Assembly: GCF_001854185.1 (NCBI RefSeq)
Contig: NZ_CP017603.1
Span: forward strand, 2,294,001 to 2,358,000
Direction: 5' to 3'
DNA: 64,000 nt
Source: Clostridium formicaceticum
GTDB lineage: Bacteria > Bacillota > Clostridia > Peptostreptococcales > Natronincolaceae
Each line of letters starts with the position of its first letter. Position 1 is the first letter of the stretch. The position numbers and the translations under genes were made by a program. The notes under the pieces are model-generated. The model had not been told where the DNA came from. It worked only from the letters and a program-made list of their open reading frames with translations, and ran no database searches. Of this stretch, positions 13,201 to 21,097 are shown in pieces.

Positions 13201-16200
13201 TTAGTCCACAAGAAGAACAGCAGCTTTTGTCTGGGCTGAGTGGACTTTTAAAAACAGCCCAATTAGAGAATCCAAAAATCCTGGGGCAGTTAATAGAAAT
13301 AGAAGCAGATGAAGATTTAGAAGGAATCATAGAAAAACTGCAAGAGAACAGTAAGTCTTCAACAAATCATGTTCGATACCAAAAGGGCAAACGATATATA
13401 ACCGACTGGAATGAAATAGAGGTTTCTCAGGAAAGCGAGAATATTCCGTGGAAAGAGGGAGGTATCTATCTGATTACTGGAGGTGCCGGAGGTTTGGGAC
13501 GGATATTTGCAGAAGAAATCCTGCAAAAAGTCAAGGATGTGACCCTGATTCTTACAGGAAGATCTCCTCTTAAGGAAGAAAAAGAAGCTAGGTTAAAGGA
13601 ATTAGAAAGATTAGGAGGGCGTATTGAGTATAAGCAAGTAGATGTAACACAAAAGAAAGCAGTTATCAGCTTAATACAAAGTATCCAGGAGGATTTTGGC
13701 AGTCTAGATGGTATCATTCATAGTGCTGGTGTGATTCGAGATAACTTTATCATCAAAAAGACAAAAGATGAACTGGAGGAAGTTTTAGCCCCAAAGGTTA
13801 CAGGACTGGTAAACCTTGACGAGGCCAGCAAAGATTTAAGCCTGGACTTTTTCATATTCTTTTCCTCCGCAGCGGGAGCTTTTGGCAATGCAGGTCAGGC
13901 AGACTATGCAACTGCCAACGCCTTTATGGACGCCTATGCAAAGTATCGTAATGCACTGGTGGTGTCAAAACAACGTCAGGGACAGACCCTGTCTATCAAC
14001 TGGCCTTTGTGGAAAGAAGGGGGAATGCAGATTGATGCAGAAACCGAAAAAATGATGCAACAAAGTACAGGTATAATTCCCATGCAGACAACCACTGGTA
14101 TCTGGGCCTTGTATCAAGGTCTAGCTTCTAGGCAGGAGCAGGTGATGGTGATGGAAGGTAACTATACACGAATGAAAGAAAAACTGTTTTCGATGACAAC
14201 TTCTGTTACTATACAATCTGAGAAACTTACTGAAGTATCTCAAAGGATTGATAAGAGAAATTTATTGGATAAAGTACAAATAGCTTTGATAAAAGCGGTG
14301 TCCAAAGCCCTCAAGGTTAAGCTTGAAGATATTGATATTGATACTGAACTGAGTGAATATGGATTTGATTCCATCACGTTGACTGAATTTGCTAATAAAC
14401 TTAATGAACAATACAAACTGGAACTTACCCCCATCATATTCTTTGAGCACCCGACCATTCAGAGTTTCAGTGAATACTTGATTGAAGAATATCAGACACA
14501 GGTTGCAGTAAAATTTGTGCTACAAACTGAACCAGAGATTCCAGTAACATTCGTGAAAGGCGAAACGAAAGAAGCTCCATATGGAAAAAGAAGAGGTAGC
14601 CGTTTTGGACAAGTTATGGATCTATCTGCTGCAAAATCGAATCCAACTATCCATGAACCTATTGCAATTGTTGGAATGAGTGGTAAGTTCCCTATGTCTA
14701 AGGATATAAATGAATTCTGGAAACAATTACAAGATGGAAAAGATTGTATCACAGAAATTCCTAAAGATCGTTGGGACTGGAGAGAGTATTATGGTGATCC
14801 TTCTAAAGAAACAAATAAAACAAATGCCAAATGGGGGGGATTTATTGAAGGATTAGGCGAGTTTGATCCTATGTTCTTTGGCATTTCCCCAAGAGAAGCC
14901 AAACTTATGGATCCACAGCAGCGTTTGTTGATGATTTATATTTGGAAGGCTATTGAAGATGCCGGATATTCGCCTCAAAGCCTTTCGGGCAGCAAAACGG
15001 GAATCTTTGTAGGCACAGCATTTAGTGGTTATGGTGGACTGATTTCACGGTCAAATATAGCTATTGAAGGTTATTCTTCAACTGGAATGATATCCTCAGT
15101 AGGTCCCAATCGTATGAGCTACTTTCTTAATATTCATGGACCCAGCGAACCCATAGAAACCGCTTGTTCCAGTTCATTGGTTGCGATTCATCGGGCAGTG
15201 AATGCTATAGAGAATGGGACTTGTGAGATGGCGATTGTTGGTGGAGTTAATACAATAGTAGCTCCAGAATTACATATTAGTTTCAGTAGAGCCGGTATGC
15301 TCTGTGCAGATGGACGATGCAAAACCTTTTCCAATCAAGCCAATGGTTATGTACGAGGTGAAGGAGTAGGGATGATTTTCCTAAAAAAGCTTAAAGATGC
15401 GGAAGAAGCAGGAGACCATATTTATGGAGTAATTCGAGGCAGTGCCGAGAACCATGGGGGTCGTGCTAATTCACTAACGGCACCCAATCCAAAAGCTCAA
15501 GCTGAATTGCTAAAAACTGCCTACACTAAGGCTGGAATAGATCCAAGGACGGTTAGTTACATTGAGGCTCACGGAACAGGCACAGAATTGGGTGACCCGA
15601 TTGAAATTGATGGGCTAAAGAAAGCTTTCAAAGAACTATATCAAGCAACGGGAGATCCGCAGGTTGTTGCTGCTCATTGTGGCTTGGGTTCGGTAAAGAC
15701 TAATATTGGTCATTTAGAACTGGCTGCAGGGATTGCAGGTGTGATCAAAGTCCTATTGCAAATTAAACATAAAACATTAGTTAAAAGTCTTCATTGTGAT
15801 GAAATTAACCCATACATCCAACTTGACGATAGTCCATTCTACATAGTTCGAGAAACCAAAAAATGGAAACCCTTGCTAGATACGAAGAGCAGAGAAATTC
15901 CTCGGCGGGCTGGGGTGAGTTCTTTTGGATTTGGAGGTGCTTATGCTCATGTTGTAATTGAAGAATATATTCCCCAGGATCATGAAGAACATTCTATTAT
16001 AATTACTCCACAGAATCCAGCTATTATCGTGTTGTCAGCAAAGAATGAAGAGCGGCTTCATGAGCAGGTGCAGCAATTATTAACCGCCATCCAAGAACAG
16101 CAATTTTCTGATAGTGATCTAGCGGATATGGCCTACACACTTCAGGTAGGACGGGAAGCCATGGAAGAGCGCCTAGGTGTTATGGTAGGATCTATCAAAG

Positions 16201-19200
16201 AACTTGAAGAAAAACTAAAGAGTTTTGTGGAAGGCCAAGAGGGTATTGAGGATCTATACCGAGGGCAGCTCAAACGCAACAAAGAAACACTTGCTATTTT
16301 TGTTGCGGATGAAGATATGGCAAAAACAATTGATGCTTGGATTAGCAAAGGAAAACATGGGAAACTTCTAGATCTTTGGGTCAAGGGTTTGAACTTTGAT
16401 TGGAACAAGCTCTATGGCGACACCAAACCCAGTCGCATTAGCCTGCCCACCTATCCCTTTGCCAGAGAACGCTACTGGGTACCAGAGACCAAGACTAAAT
16501 CTGGTGACAGTTCAATCACAACTTCAGCCAGTATAGGCACAATTCATCCACTGCTGCATCAAAACACCTCTAATTTCACAGAGCAGCGGTTCAGTTCTAC
16601 CTTTACGGGGCAGGAGTTTTTCCTGACGGATCATGTCGTGAAGGGACAATCCATCTTACCTGGAGTAGCCTATCTTGAGATGGCTAGGGCTGCGGTGAAA
16701 CAGGCATCAGGTACATTAGAAAAATATCAGACCAAGACACGGCTCAAAAATATGGTCTGGTCCCGACCTATTACCGTAGAAGAGAAATCAACGAAAATAC
16801 ACATCGGACTTTATCCTGAAGAGGGTGGCGAGATTGCTTACGAAATATATAGCCAGGCAGAAAAGAACAGTACAGAACCAGTAATATACAGCCAGGGTAT
16901 TGCTCTGCTGAGTTCGATGGCAGAGAGTCCAACTTTAGATTTATCTAATATACAAGCTCAATGTAACCAAAACATCCTTTCATCTCACCAATGCTATGAA
17001 GCTTTTGAATCTATAGGTATTGAGTATGGGGACGGACATCGGGGGATTGAGCAGATCTATGTTGGTTCCAATCAGGTGTTGGCAAAACTGACCTTACCAT
17101 CCTGTGTAGCTGATACATTAGAAGAATATGTGCTGCATCCTAGTTTGATGGATTCGGCTTTGCAGGCCTCCATAGGTTTAATGATGGTTAGCGAAGACAA
17201 AAATCCTCTAAAATTGTCCCTGCCCTTTGCCCTGCAAGAACTTGAAATTTTCAAAAACTGTACCAGTGAAATGTGGGCACTGGTTCGATACAGTGACGGC
17301 AGAACAGAGAATGATAAGGTACAAAAACTTGATATTGATTTGTGTGATGATCAAGGGGAGGTTTGTGTTCGAATGAAGGGATTTTCATCACGAGTGCTGG
17401 AAGGCGAAGTAGGTTCGGTAGAATCCATGACAACTCTCGGGACTCTAATGCTGCACCCTTGCTGGAAAGAACAAGCCATTGCCGAAACAAGCAATGCCAC
17501 TGATTATGCCCAGCATTTGGTGATGTTCTGTGAACCGTGTACAGTTTTTCAAGAAAGCATCAAAATTGAAATGGAGGGGATGCGTTGTCTCATTCTACAG
17601 TCTGAACAAGAAAGCATTGAGGAACGGTTTCAGGCTTATACAGCCAAGGCATTTGAAGAAATTCAAAGCATTCTTAAACACAAACCAGTGGGTAAGATAT
17701 TAATCCAGATTGTTATTACTGTACAAGAAGAACAGCAGCTTTTGTCTGGCCTCAGTGGACTTTTAAAAACAGCCCAGTTAGAGAATCCAAAAATCCTGGG
17801 GCAGTTAATAGAAATAGAAGCAGATGAAGATTTAGAAGGAATCATAGAAAAACTGCAAGAGAACAGCCGTAACCCCATAAATAATCATGTCCGATACCAG
17901 GAGGGCAAACGATATATAACCGACTGGAGAGAAATAGAGGTTTCCAAGGAAAGCGTGGATATTCCGTGGAAAGAGGGAGGTATCTACCTGATTACCGGAG
18001 GGGCCAGAGGTTTGGGACTGATATTTGCAAAAGAAATCCTACAAAAAGTCAAGGATGTGACCCTGATTCTTACCGGAAGATCTCCTCTTAAGGAAGATAA
18101 ACACGCTGGGTTAAAGGAATTAGAAAGATTAGGAGGTCGGATTGAGTACAAGCAAGTAGATGTAACACAAAAGAAAGCAGTTATCAGCTTAATACAAAGT
18201 ATCCAGAAGGACTTTGGCAGTCTTGATGGTATCATTCATAGTGCTGGTGTGATTCGGGATAACTTTATCATCAAAAAGACAAAAGATGAACTGGAGGAAG
18301 TTTTGGCACCAAAGGTTACAGGGCTGGTGAATCTTGACGAGGCCAGCAAGGATTTAAGTCTAGACTTCTTTATTCTCTTCTCCTCTATAGCGGGAAGCTT
18401 AGGCAATCCGGGCCAAGCAGACTATGCAGCCGCCAACGCCTTTATGGACGCCTATGCAAAGTATCGTAATGCTCTAGTGGCGTCAAAACAACGCCAAGGA
18501 CAGACCCTGTCTATCAATTGGCCTTTGTGGAAAGAGGGGGGGATGTATATTGACAGAGAAACCGAGAAGATGCTGATGCGAGATAGGAGAATGGTTGCTA
18601 TGGAGACTCCAAGTGGCATTCAGGCATTGTACCAAGGACTGGCCTCTGGTAAGAGTCAAGTAATGGTGATGGAAGGCAATGTAATACAATTAAGAAACTC
18701 TATAGTAATAGGTTTAACTCCTGACGAGACAGCCAAGCCTAAAGAAGGGGTTAGTGTGTTTGATGATTCTTTAAAAATACAAACTTTAAATTATGTCAAA
18801 AAAATCCTGGCGAATGAACTTAAGTTATCACATGAAAAGCTTCAGTTAGATACTTCCTTTGAAAAGTATGGAATTGATTCTATTATGCAGATGGAGTTGA
18901 TTCGAAAATTGGAAAAAGTAACTGGAGAACTTTCTAAAACTCTTTTATTTGAACATAGTAATATTCAGGAATTGGTAGAGTATTTATTGGAGAATCATTC
19001 AGATAAGCTTTTAGAATCACTTACAGTGGAAAAAGATCAAACTTCAAAGCAAGAGATTCCTATTTATCAGAATTTATCGAAATTCGTACCTGCTGGTACA
19101 AATCACCGTTTTCTGAAATCACGGGGAGAAGATCCTATCAGAACAAAGCAAGAAACAGAAGACATCGCAATTATTGGCATCAGTGGTCGCTATCCCATGT

Positions 19201-21083
19201 CTGATACTTTAGAAGAACTCTGGAAACATTTAAAAGCTGGAGATAATTGTATTACTGAAGCTCCTAAAAAACGATGGAGCAATTCTTTAACCCAATCATT
19301 ATCTAAGGATGAATTGCAACATCTATATAAGAGATATTACGGTGGCTTTATAGATGGTATTAATCAATTTGACCATCAATTGTTTGAAATTGTTCAGGAT
19401 CAAGTGTGGGAATTGTCGCCGGAAATTAGATTGTTTTTGGAAATTGTTTGGGAAACCTTTGAAGATGCAGGATATAATAGACTTGCCCTACAAGAACTGC
19501 AATCCAGTTATGAAAACGGGGTTGGTGTATTTGTGGGAACTATGTATAATCAGTATTCCTGGAGTATGCCTTCGTTGGAGAAAGCAGTGTTAAGTTCTAA
19601 TGGAAGTGACTGGCAGATAGCTAATCGAACCTCTCATTTTTTTAACCTCACAGGTCCGAGTATTGCAGTCAATTCTGCTTGTTCCAGTTCGTTAACTGCT
19701 ATTCATTTGGCTTGTGAGAGTCTTAAACAGAAAAATTGTTCTATAGCTATTGCTGGAGGAGTTAACCTGACTTTAGATCCTTCAAAATACGATGCATTAC
19801 AGCGAGAAAAGTTTCTAGGAAGTGGCAGTCAAAGTAAAAGTTTTGGAACTGGCGATGGATATATTCCGGGAGAAGGTGTAGGTGCCGTACTATTAAAACC
19901 TCTCCCTCAGGCAATTAAAGATCATGATCGGATTCATGCAGTGATTAAAAGCAGTTTTGTCAATCATAGTGGAAATAGACAGATGTATACTGTTCCTGAT
20001 CCAAAACAACAAGCTAAATTAATTGAAGAATCAATCAGGCGTTCGGGAATCAATCCGGTAACCATTTCTTATGTTGAATCAGCGGCCAATGGTTCAGAGT
20101 TAGGAGATCCCATTGAGGTGATTGCTCTTCATAATGCCTTTGGACAATATACTGATAAAAAACAATACTGTGCACTGGGTTCTGTAAAATCTAATTTAGG
20201 ACATTTGGAAGCCGCTTCGGGAATTTCTCAGCTTAGCAAAGTATTCTTACAAATGAAATATCAAACTCTTGTACCATCAATTAATGCAACTCCCAGGAAT
20301 CCAAACATTAAGTTAGAACGTACCGCATTTTATCTTCAAGAAGAAACTACTCCATGGAGGCAGTTCACTGATACGCAAACAGGAAAGAGTCTACCTCGCA
20401 GAAGTATGATCAATTCCTTCGGTGCAGGAGGTTCTTATGCCAATATTATTGTAGAAGAATTTATAGGAGAAACCCCTATAAAAAAATTGAGTAACTCTTA
20501 CTCGGAGGAATTTCTTGTAGTTTTTTCCGCAAAAACAGAATGGAGTTTAAGTAAATATCTTGCAAAAATGCAAGCATTTTTGCATCAAAATTCTTCAGTT
20601 AATATTGATGATGTTGCATTATCATTGCAAAAAATTAATCATAACTTAGAATATAGAGCAGCGATTATAGCATCATCTGTAGCTGAACTTTTAGAAAAAC
20701 TAGACCTTCTTCAAAAAACAAGAAGAACTTTGCTGGATTCAAGTATTTATATTTCTTTAGATAAAGAATCTAACCTAAATTCTTTAGACGCATCAATGAT
20801 TCAGCAAGTTTTAGAAAAAAAGGATTTACGACAATTGGCACAGTATTGGGTAGTTGGAGCTACAATAGATTTTAAACAGTTTTATGAAGAATCTAAGGGT
20901 GTTTGGATTGATTTACCTAAATATGCTTTTGATCATAATATTGAGTTTGCTTTTAACAAGGATAATTCTATTGTAAATACTGGAATTATACAAGATAATA
21001 ATGATTTCTATCTAGATTTAACAGAGAAAATTTCTAAAGGAGAATTATCTGAGGAACAGTTTAAAAAGTTAATTATAATGTGA
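4260..21083 (+). CDS. Giant trans-AT polyketide synthase: DH-ACP, three KS-DH-KR-ACP modules, terminal KS0
   Basis: About 5,600 residues; the ATG has a GGAGGAG site 10-15 bases upstream. It opens directly with a DH (H17-xxx-G21-xxxx-P26; Asp190, though the usual Gln/His four residues on is Ile) and an ACP (GLDSP, Ser341). Three KS-DH-KR-ACP modules follow, with KS cysteines at codons 6105 (VCSSS), 10662 (MCSSS) and 15165 (ACSSS), all with HGTGT and NIGH. Each DH has HVVKGQSILP and LMDSALQ; each KR has LITGGAxGLG and the Ser/Tyr pair. ACP serines lie in GIDSI, GFDSI and GIDSI. The final KS has ACSSS (Cys5141), but the HGTGT His is Ala5275 (AANGS), so it is a second non-elongating KS. The C-terminus (KISKGELSEEQF) looks like one half of a four-helix-bundle docking domain. 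No AT, ER or MT is seen. Each full module would leave an alpha,beta double bond. Confidence 0.95.
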   Translation: MLDQFLIDINHPILKNHKAYGQELLPGLAYIDMIYQLFRENGYDYKELELRNLCIYHPLIVGQDYNVMISIQCSEINDGQWQIRVEGQEQYNGTLAPEKKLYITAEMHRTVPIKFEETLNFWEVQRSAKRVLDFDEAYEQCRNRELIHTGFMKANGKIYESDVASFIDISLSQSALPSAEGFMFHPVLIDGSAITLLASALKEEQRLFLPLFYESFRASELFKKQCATQIKTSSIQRKKELINLTMEFFNESGKKIGELKNFANKLVRADGMINPNRKKTSQLMKESQSLKPSIIDDLNADKSKIFLEAESFLRQLMADRLKKSVDLIENQVGYYEMGLDSPGLLELVRSIEAKIQTTLPPTLLFEYTTIAELSVYLAENYASKFARCSEVKQRGEQESGNSTAPDYSTAAQTSIPELVDHIYQGNIPVVSDIVAMPAIDEDIAIIGMSGRFPEARDLQEFWINLENGKDCISEIPKSRWDWRQFEGLYSPSGKNMSKWGGFIDNPDCFDPEFFRISPREAEIMDPQERLFLETCWEAIEDAGYTPKTLVSPQGTNKRRHVGVFVGVMHKDYTIIGAEAVSYENAFPLSLSYAPIANRVSFFCNFHGPSMAIDTVCSSSLTAVHLALESIRRGECETALAGGVNLSLHPNKYLTYGMMDMHASDGYCHTFGKGGDGYVSGEAIGAVLLKPLQKAIQDRDHIYAVIKGSSTNHVGTVSGFTVPSPVAQSDMIVACLEKIGIHPRSISYIEAHGTGTSLGDPIEIQGLVKAYSQYTQDLQFCSIGSVKSNIGHAEAAAGISGLIKVVLQLYYKTLVPSLHSEELNAYIDFKKTPFYVQQQVEEWKQPLIVENGNKVSYPRRAGLSSFGATGSNVHIVLEEYPTKELNKQTSAILNTGAKPVIIPLSAINKERLQAYTVKLLEFLKEAEEIKISPYKRAISLSEIAYTLQVGREAMQERVAFLVKDIPELIEKLEAFQEGKETINNCWRGQVKHSKETIDFLSTDQDSLELINKWIEKGNVIKIAELWVKGFEINWELLYGDTKPNRISLPTYPFARERYWVPETKTKSGDSSITTSANVGTIHPLLHQNTSDLSEQRFSSTFTGQEFFLTDHVVKGQSILPGVAYLEMARAAVEQASGILEESQIGIRLRNVVWARPIAVEDKSVRVHIGLYPEEGGEIAYEIYSQAEKNSTEPIVYSQGIALLSSVVEGPTLDLSNIQAQCNQNILSSDQCYEAFKSIGIEYGDGHRGIEQIYVGSNQVLAKLTLPSCVADTLEEYVLHPSLMDSALQASIGLMMIKGDKNPLKLSLPFALQELEIFKNCTSEMWALIRLSDGSKAEDKVQKFDIAMCDEQGKICVRIKEFSTRGLEEKVDTMASIGTLMLHPYWKEQTVSKEAQTLDYKEHVVILCQSAEATQESIENHISGVRCLSLQFQEAGIEEGFQSYAIEIFEEIQSILKNKPAGKVLVQIVIPAQEEQQLLSGLSGLLKTAQLENPKILGQLIEIEADEDLEGIIEKLQENSRNPMNNHIRYQEDKRYVTDWKEIEVSQESENIPWKEGGIYLITGGAGGLGRIFAEEILQKVKDVTLILTGRSPLKEEKEARLKELETLGGKIEYKQVDVTQKKAVISLIQSIQEDFGSLDGIIHSAGVIRDNFIIKKTKDELEEVLAPKVTGLVNLDEASKDLSLDFFIFFSSAAGAFGNAGQADYATANAFMDAYAKYRNALVVSKQRQGQTLSINWPLWKEGGMQIDAETEKMMQQSTGIVAMQTTTGIRALYQGLASRKEQVIVIEGDLKRLHAIFMEQASAKENKKLPSNREENKAAPVIGQDLLQEKAINYFKKLLSSIIKLPIHRIEADASMEQYGIDSIMVMQLTNQLEKTLGSLPKTLFFEYQNIKDLTGYFVKNYRNQLLKLLEIQEKAVATTENTKDFTAVTEAEKLTFNSRRTSRFAYQFTESLKEKENVDIAIIGVSGRYPQAKNIQEFWYNLRNGKDCITEIPKDRWNHSLYFDEDKNKLGKTYSKWGGFIEGVDQFDPLFFNISPREAEMMDPQERLFLECVYETLEDAGYTRETLSLHQSFGLEGNVGVYVGVMYEEYQLYGAQEQIQGRPVALTGSQSSIANRVSYFCNFHGPSMAVDTMCSSSLTAIHLACQSLQRGGCELAIAGGVNVSIHPNKYLMLGQGKFVSSKGQCESFGEGGDGYVPGEGVGAVLLKPLSKAIADGDHIYGIIKGSTINHGGKTNGYTVPNPNAQAEVIQRAFKEAKVDPRTISYIEAHGTGTSLGDPIEIVGLSKAFQEYTKEKQFCAIGSAKSNIGHCESAAGIAAVTKVLLQLKHRKLVPSLHSDVLNPNIDFSNSPFVVQQELTEWKRPIIEKNGEKREYPRIAGISSFGAGGSNAHIVIEEYIPKDAKQYPITITPQNPAIIVLSAKNEERLQEQAQQLLKAIQEQQFTDNDLADMAYTLQIGREAMEERLAIIVASIKELEEKLDDFAKGQENIEDLYRGQVKRNKETLAVFAMDEEMQEAIEKWIQRRKYAKLLDLWVKGLVFDWNKLYNDTKPNRISLPTYPFARERYWVPETKTKSGDSSITTSANAGTIHPLLHQNTSDLSEQRFSSTFTGQEFFLTDHVVKGQSILPGVAYLEMARAAVEQASGILEESQIGIRLRNVVWARPIAVEDKSVRVHIGLYPEEGGEIAYEIYSQEEKNSTEPIVYSQGIALLSSVVEAPTLDLSNIQAQCNQNILSSDQCYEAFKSIGIEYGDGHRGIEQIHVGSNQVLAKLRLPSCVADTLEEYMLHPSLMDSALQASIGLMMIKGDKNPLKLSLPFALQELEIFKNCTREMWALVGFSDGSKAKDKVQKFDITMCDEQGEICVQMKGFSTRGLEGEVGSVESTATLGTLMLHPYWKEQTVSKEAQTLDYAEHVVILCQSAEATQESIENHINGVRCLSLQAQEAGIEAGFQSYAIEIFEEIQSILKSKPTGKVLVQIVISPQEEQQLLSGLSGLLKTAQLENPKILGQLIEIEADEDLEGIIEKLQENSKSSTNHVRYQKGKRYITDWNEIEVSQESENIPWKEGGIYLITGGAGGLGRIFAEEILQKVKDVTLILTGRSPLKEEKEARLKELERLGGRIEYKQVDVTQKKAVISLIQSIQEDFGSLDGIIHSAGVIRDNFIIKKTKDELEEVLAPKVTGLVNLDEASKDLSLDFFIFFSSAAGAFGNAGQADYATANAFMDAYAKYRNALVVSKQRQGQTLSINWPLWKEGGMQIDAETEKMMQQSTGIIPMQTTTGIWALYQGLASRQEQVMVMEGNYTRMKEKLFSMTTSVTIQSEKLTEVSQRIDKRNLLDKVQIALIKAVSKALKVKLEDIDIDTELSEYGFDSITLTEFANKLNEQYKLELTPIIFFEHPTIQSFSEYLIEEYQTQVAVKFVLQTEPEIPVTFVKGETKEAPYGKRRGSRFGQVMDLSAAKSNPTIHEPIAIVGMSGKFPMSKDINEFWKQLQDGKDCITEIPKDRWDWREYYGDPSKETNKTNAKWGGFIEGLGEFDPMFFGISPREAKLMDPQQRLLMIYIWKAIEDAGYSPQSLSGSKTGIFVGTAFSGYGGLISRSNIAIEGYSSTGMISSVGPNRMSYFLNIHGPSEPIETACSSSLVAIHRAVNAIENGTCEMAIVGGVNTIVAPELHISFSRAGMLCADGRCKTFSNQANGYVRGEGVGMIFLKKLKDAEEAGDHIYGVIRGSAENHGGRANSLTAPNPKAQAELLKTAYTKAGIDPRTVSYIEAHGTGTELGDPIEIDGLKKAFKELYQATGDPQVVAAHCGLGSVKTNIGHLELAAGIAGVIKVLLQIKHKTLVKSLHCDEINPYIQLDDSPFYIVRETKKWKPLLDTKSREIPRRAGVSSFGFGGAYAHVVIEEYIPQDHEEHSIIITPQNPAIIVLSAKNEERLHEQVQQLLTAIQEQQFSDSDLADMAYTLQVGREAMEERLGVMVGSIKELEEKLKSFVEGQEGIEDLYRGQLKRNKETLAIFVADEDMAKTIDAWISKGKHGKLLDLWVKGLNFDWNKLYGDTKPSRISLPTYPFARERYWVPETKTKSGDSSITTSASIGTIHPLLHQNTSNFTEQRFSSTFTGQEFFLTDHVVKGQSILPGVAYLEMARAAVKQASGTLEKYQTKTRLKNMVWSRPITVEEKSTKIHIGLYPEEGGEIAYEIYSQAEKNSTEPVIYSQGIALLSSMAESPTLDLSNIQAQCNQNILSSHQCYEAFESIGIEYGDGHRGIEQIYVGSNQVLAKLTLPSCVADTLEEYVLHPSLMDSALQASIGLMMVSEDKNPLKLSLPFALQELEIFKNCTSEMWALVRYSDGRTENDKVQKLDIDLCDDQGEVCVRMKGFSSRVLEGEVGSVESMTTLGTLMLHPCWKEQAIAETSNATDYAQHLVMFCEPCTVFQESIKIEMEGMRCLILQSEQESIEERFQAYTAKAFEEIQSILKHKPVGKILIQIVITVQEEQQLLSGLSGLLKTAQLENPKILGQLIEIEADEDLEGIIEKLQENSRNPINNHVRYQEGKRYITDWREIEVSKESVDIPWKEGGIYLITGGARGLGLIFAKEILQKVKDVTLILTGRSPLKEDKHAGLKELERLGGRIEYKQVDVTQKKAVISLIQSIQKDFGSLDGIIHSAGVIRDNFIIKKTKDELEEVLAPKVTGLVNLDEASKDLSLDFFILFSSIAGSLGNPGQADYAAANAFMDAYAKYRNALVASKQRQGQTLSINWPLWKEGGMYIDRETEKMLMRDRRMVAMETPSGIQALYQGLASGKSQVMVMEGNVIQLRNSIVIGLTPDETAKPKEGVSVFDDSLKIQTLNYVKKILANELKLSHEKLQLDTSFEKYGIDSIMQMELIRKLEKVTGELSKTLLFEHSNIQELVEYLLENHSDKLLESLTVEKDQTSKQEIPIYQNLSKFVPAGTNHRFLKSRGEDPIRTKQETEDIAIIGISGRYPMSDTLEELWKHLKAGDNCITEAPKKRWSNSLTQSLSKDELQHLYKRYYGGFIDGINQFDHQLFEIVQDQVWELSPEIRLFLEIVWETFEDAGYNRLALQELQSSYENGVGVFVGTMYNQYSWSMPSLEKAVLSSNGSDWQIANRTSHFFNLTGPSIAVNSACSSSLTAIHLACESLKQKNCSIAIAGGVNLTLDPSKYDALQREKFLGSGSQSKSFGTGDGYIPGEGVGAVLLKPLPQAIKDHDRIHAVIKSSFVNHSGNRQMYTVPDPKQQAKLIEESIRRSGINPVTISYVESAANGSELGDPIEVIALHNAFGQYTDKKQYCALGSVKSNLGHLEAASGISQLSKVFLQMKYQTLVPSINATPRNPNIKLERTAFYLQEETTPWRQFTDTQTGKSLPRRSMINSFGAGGSYANIIVEEFIGETPIKKLSNSYSEEFLVVFSAKTEWSLSKYLAKMQAFLHQNSSVNIDDVALSLQKINHNLEYRAAIIASSVAELLEKLDLLQKTRRTLLDSSIYISLDKESNLNSLDASMIQQVLEKKDLRQLAQYWVVGATIDFKQFYEESKGVWIDLPKYAFDHNIEFAFNKDNSIVNTGIIQDNNDFYLDLTEKISKGELSEEQFKKLIIM
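7371..9624 (+). repeat. Homogenised DH-KR didomain, copy in module 1 of the gene at 4260
   Basis: About 2.25 kb starting at the LPTYPFARERYW linker and ending just after the KR (ALYQGLAS). Long stretches match the copies at about 11905-14160, 16416-18678, 24270-26520, 29065-31320 and 38190-40437 at DNA level, including silent positions. The KS upstream and ACP downstream are much less alike. Confidence 0.85.
9696..14161 (+). repeat. 4.47-kb module duplication (ACP-KS-DH-KR), copy A
   Basis: It matches 26856-31321 at a constant displacement of 17,160 bases with only scattered substitutions (for example at 10155, and a few codons around 13530-13590). It begins in the linker before the ACP (REENKAAPV) and ends just after the KR (VMVMEGN), where the two copies part abruptly. 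Confidence 0.93.
16416..18678 (+). repeat. Homogenised DH-KR didomain, mosaic copy in module 3 of the gene at 4260
   Basis: The DH and the KR catalytic half match the other copies closely. Blocks near 16710-16800 resemble the copy at 24570-24660 instead, and the KR structural half near 17460-17640 is diverged. This patchwork is what repeated partial gene conversion would leave. Confidence 0.75.
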
Positions 21084-21097
21084 AAATGAGGGATAAA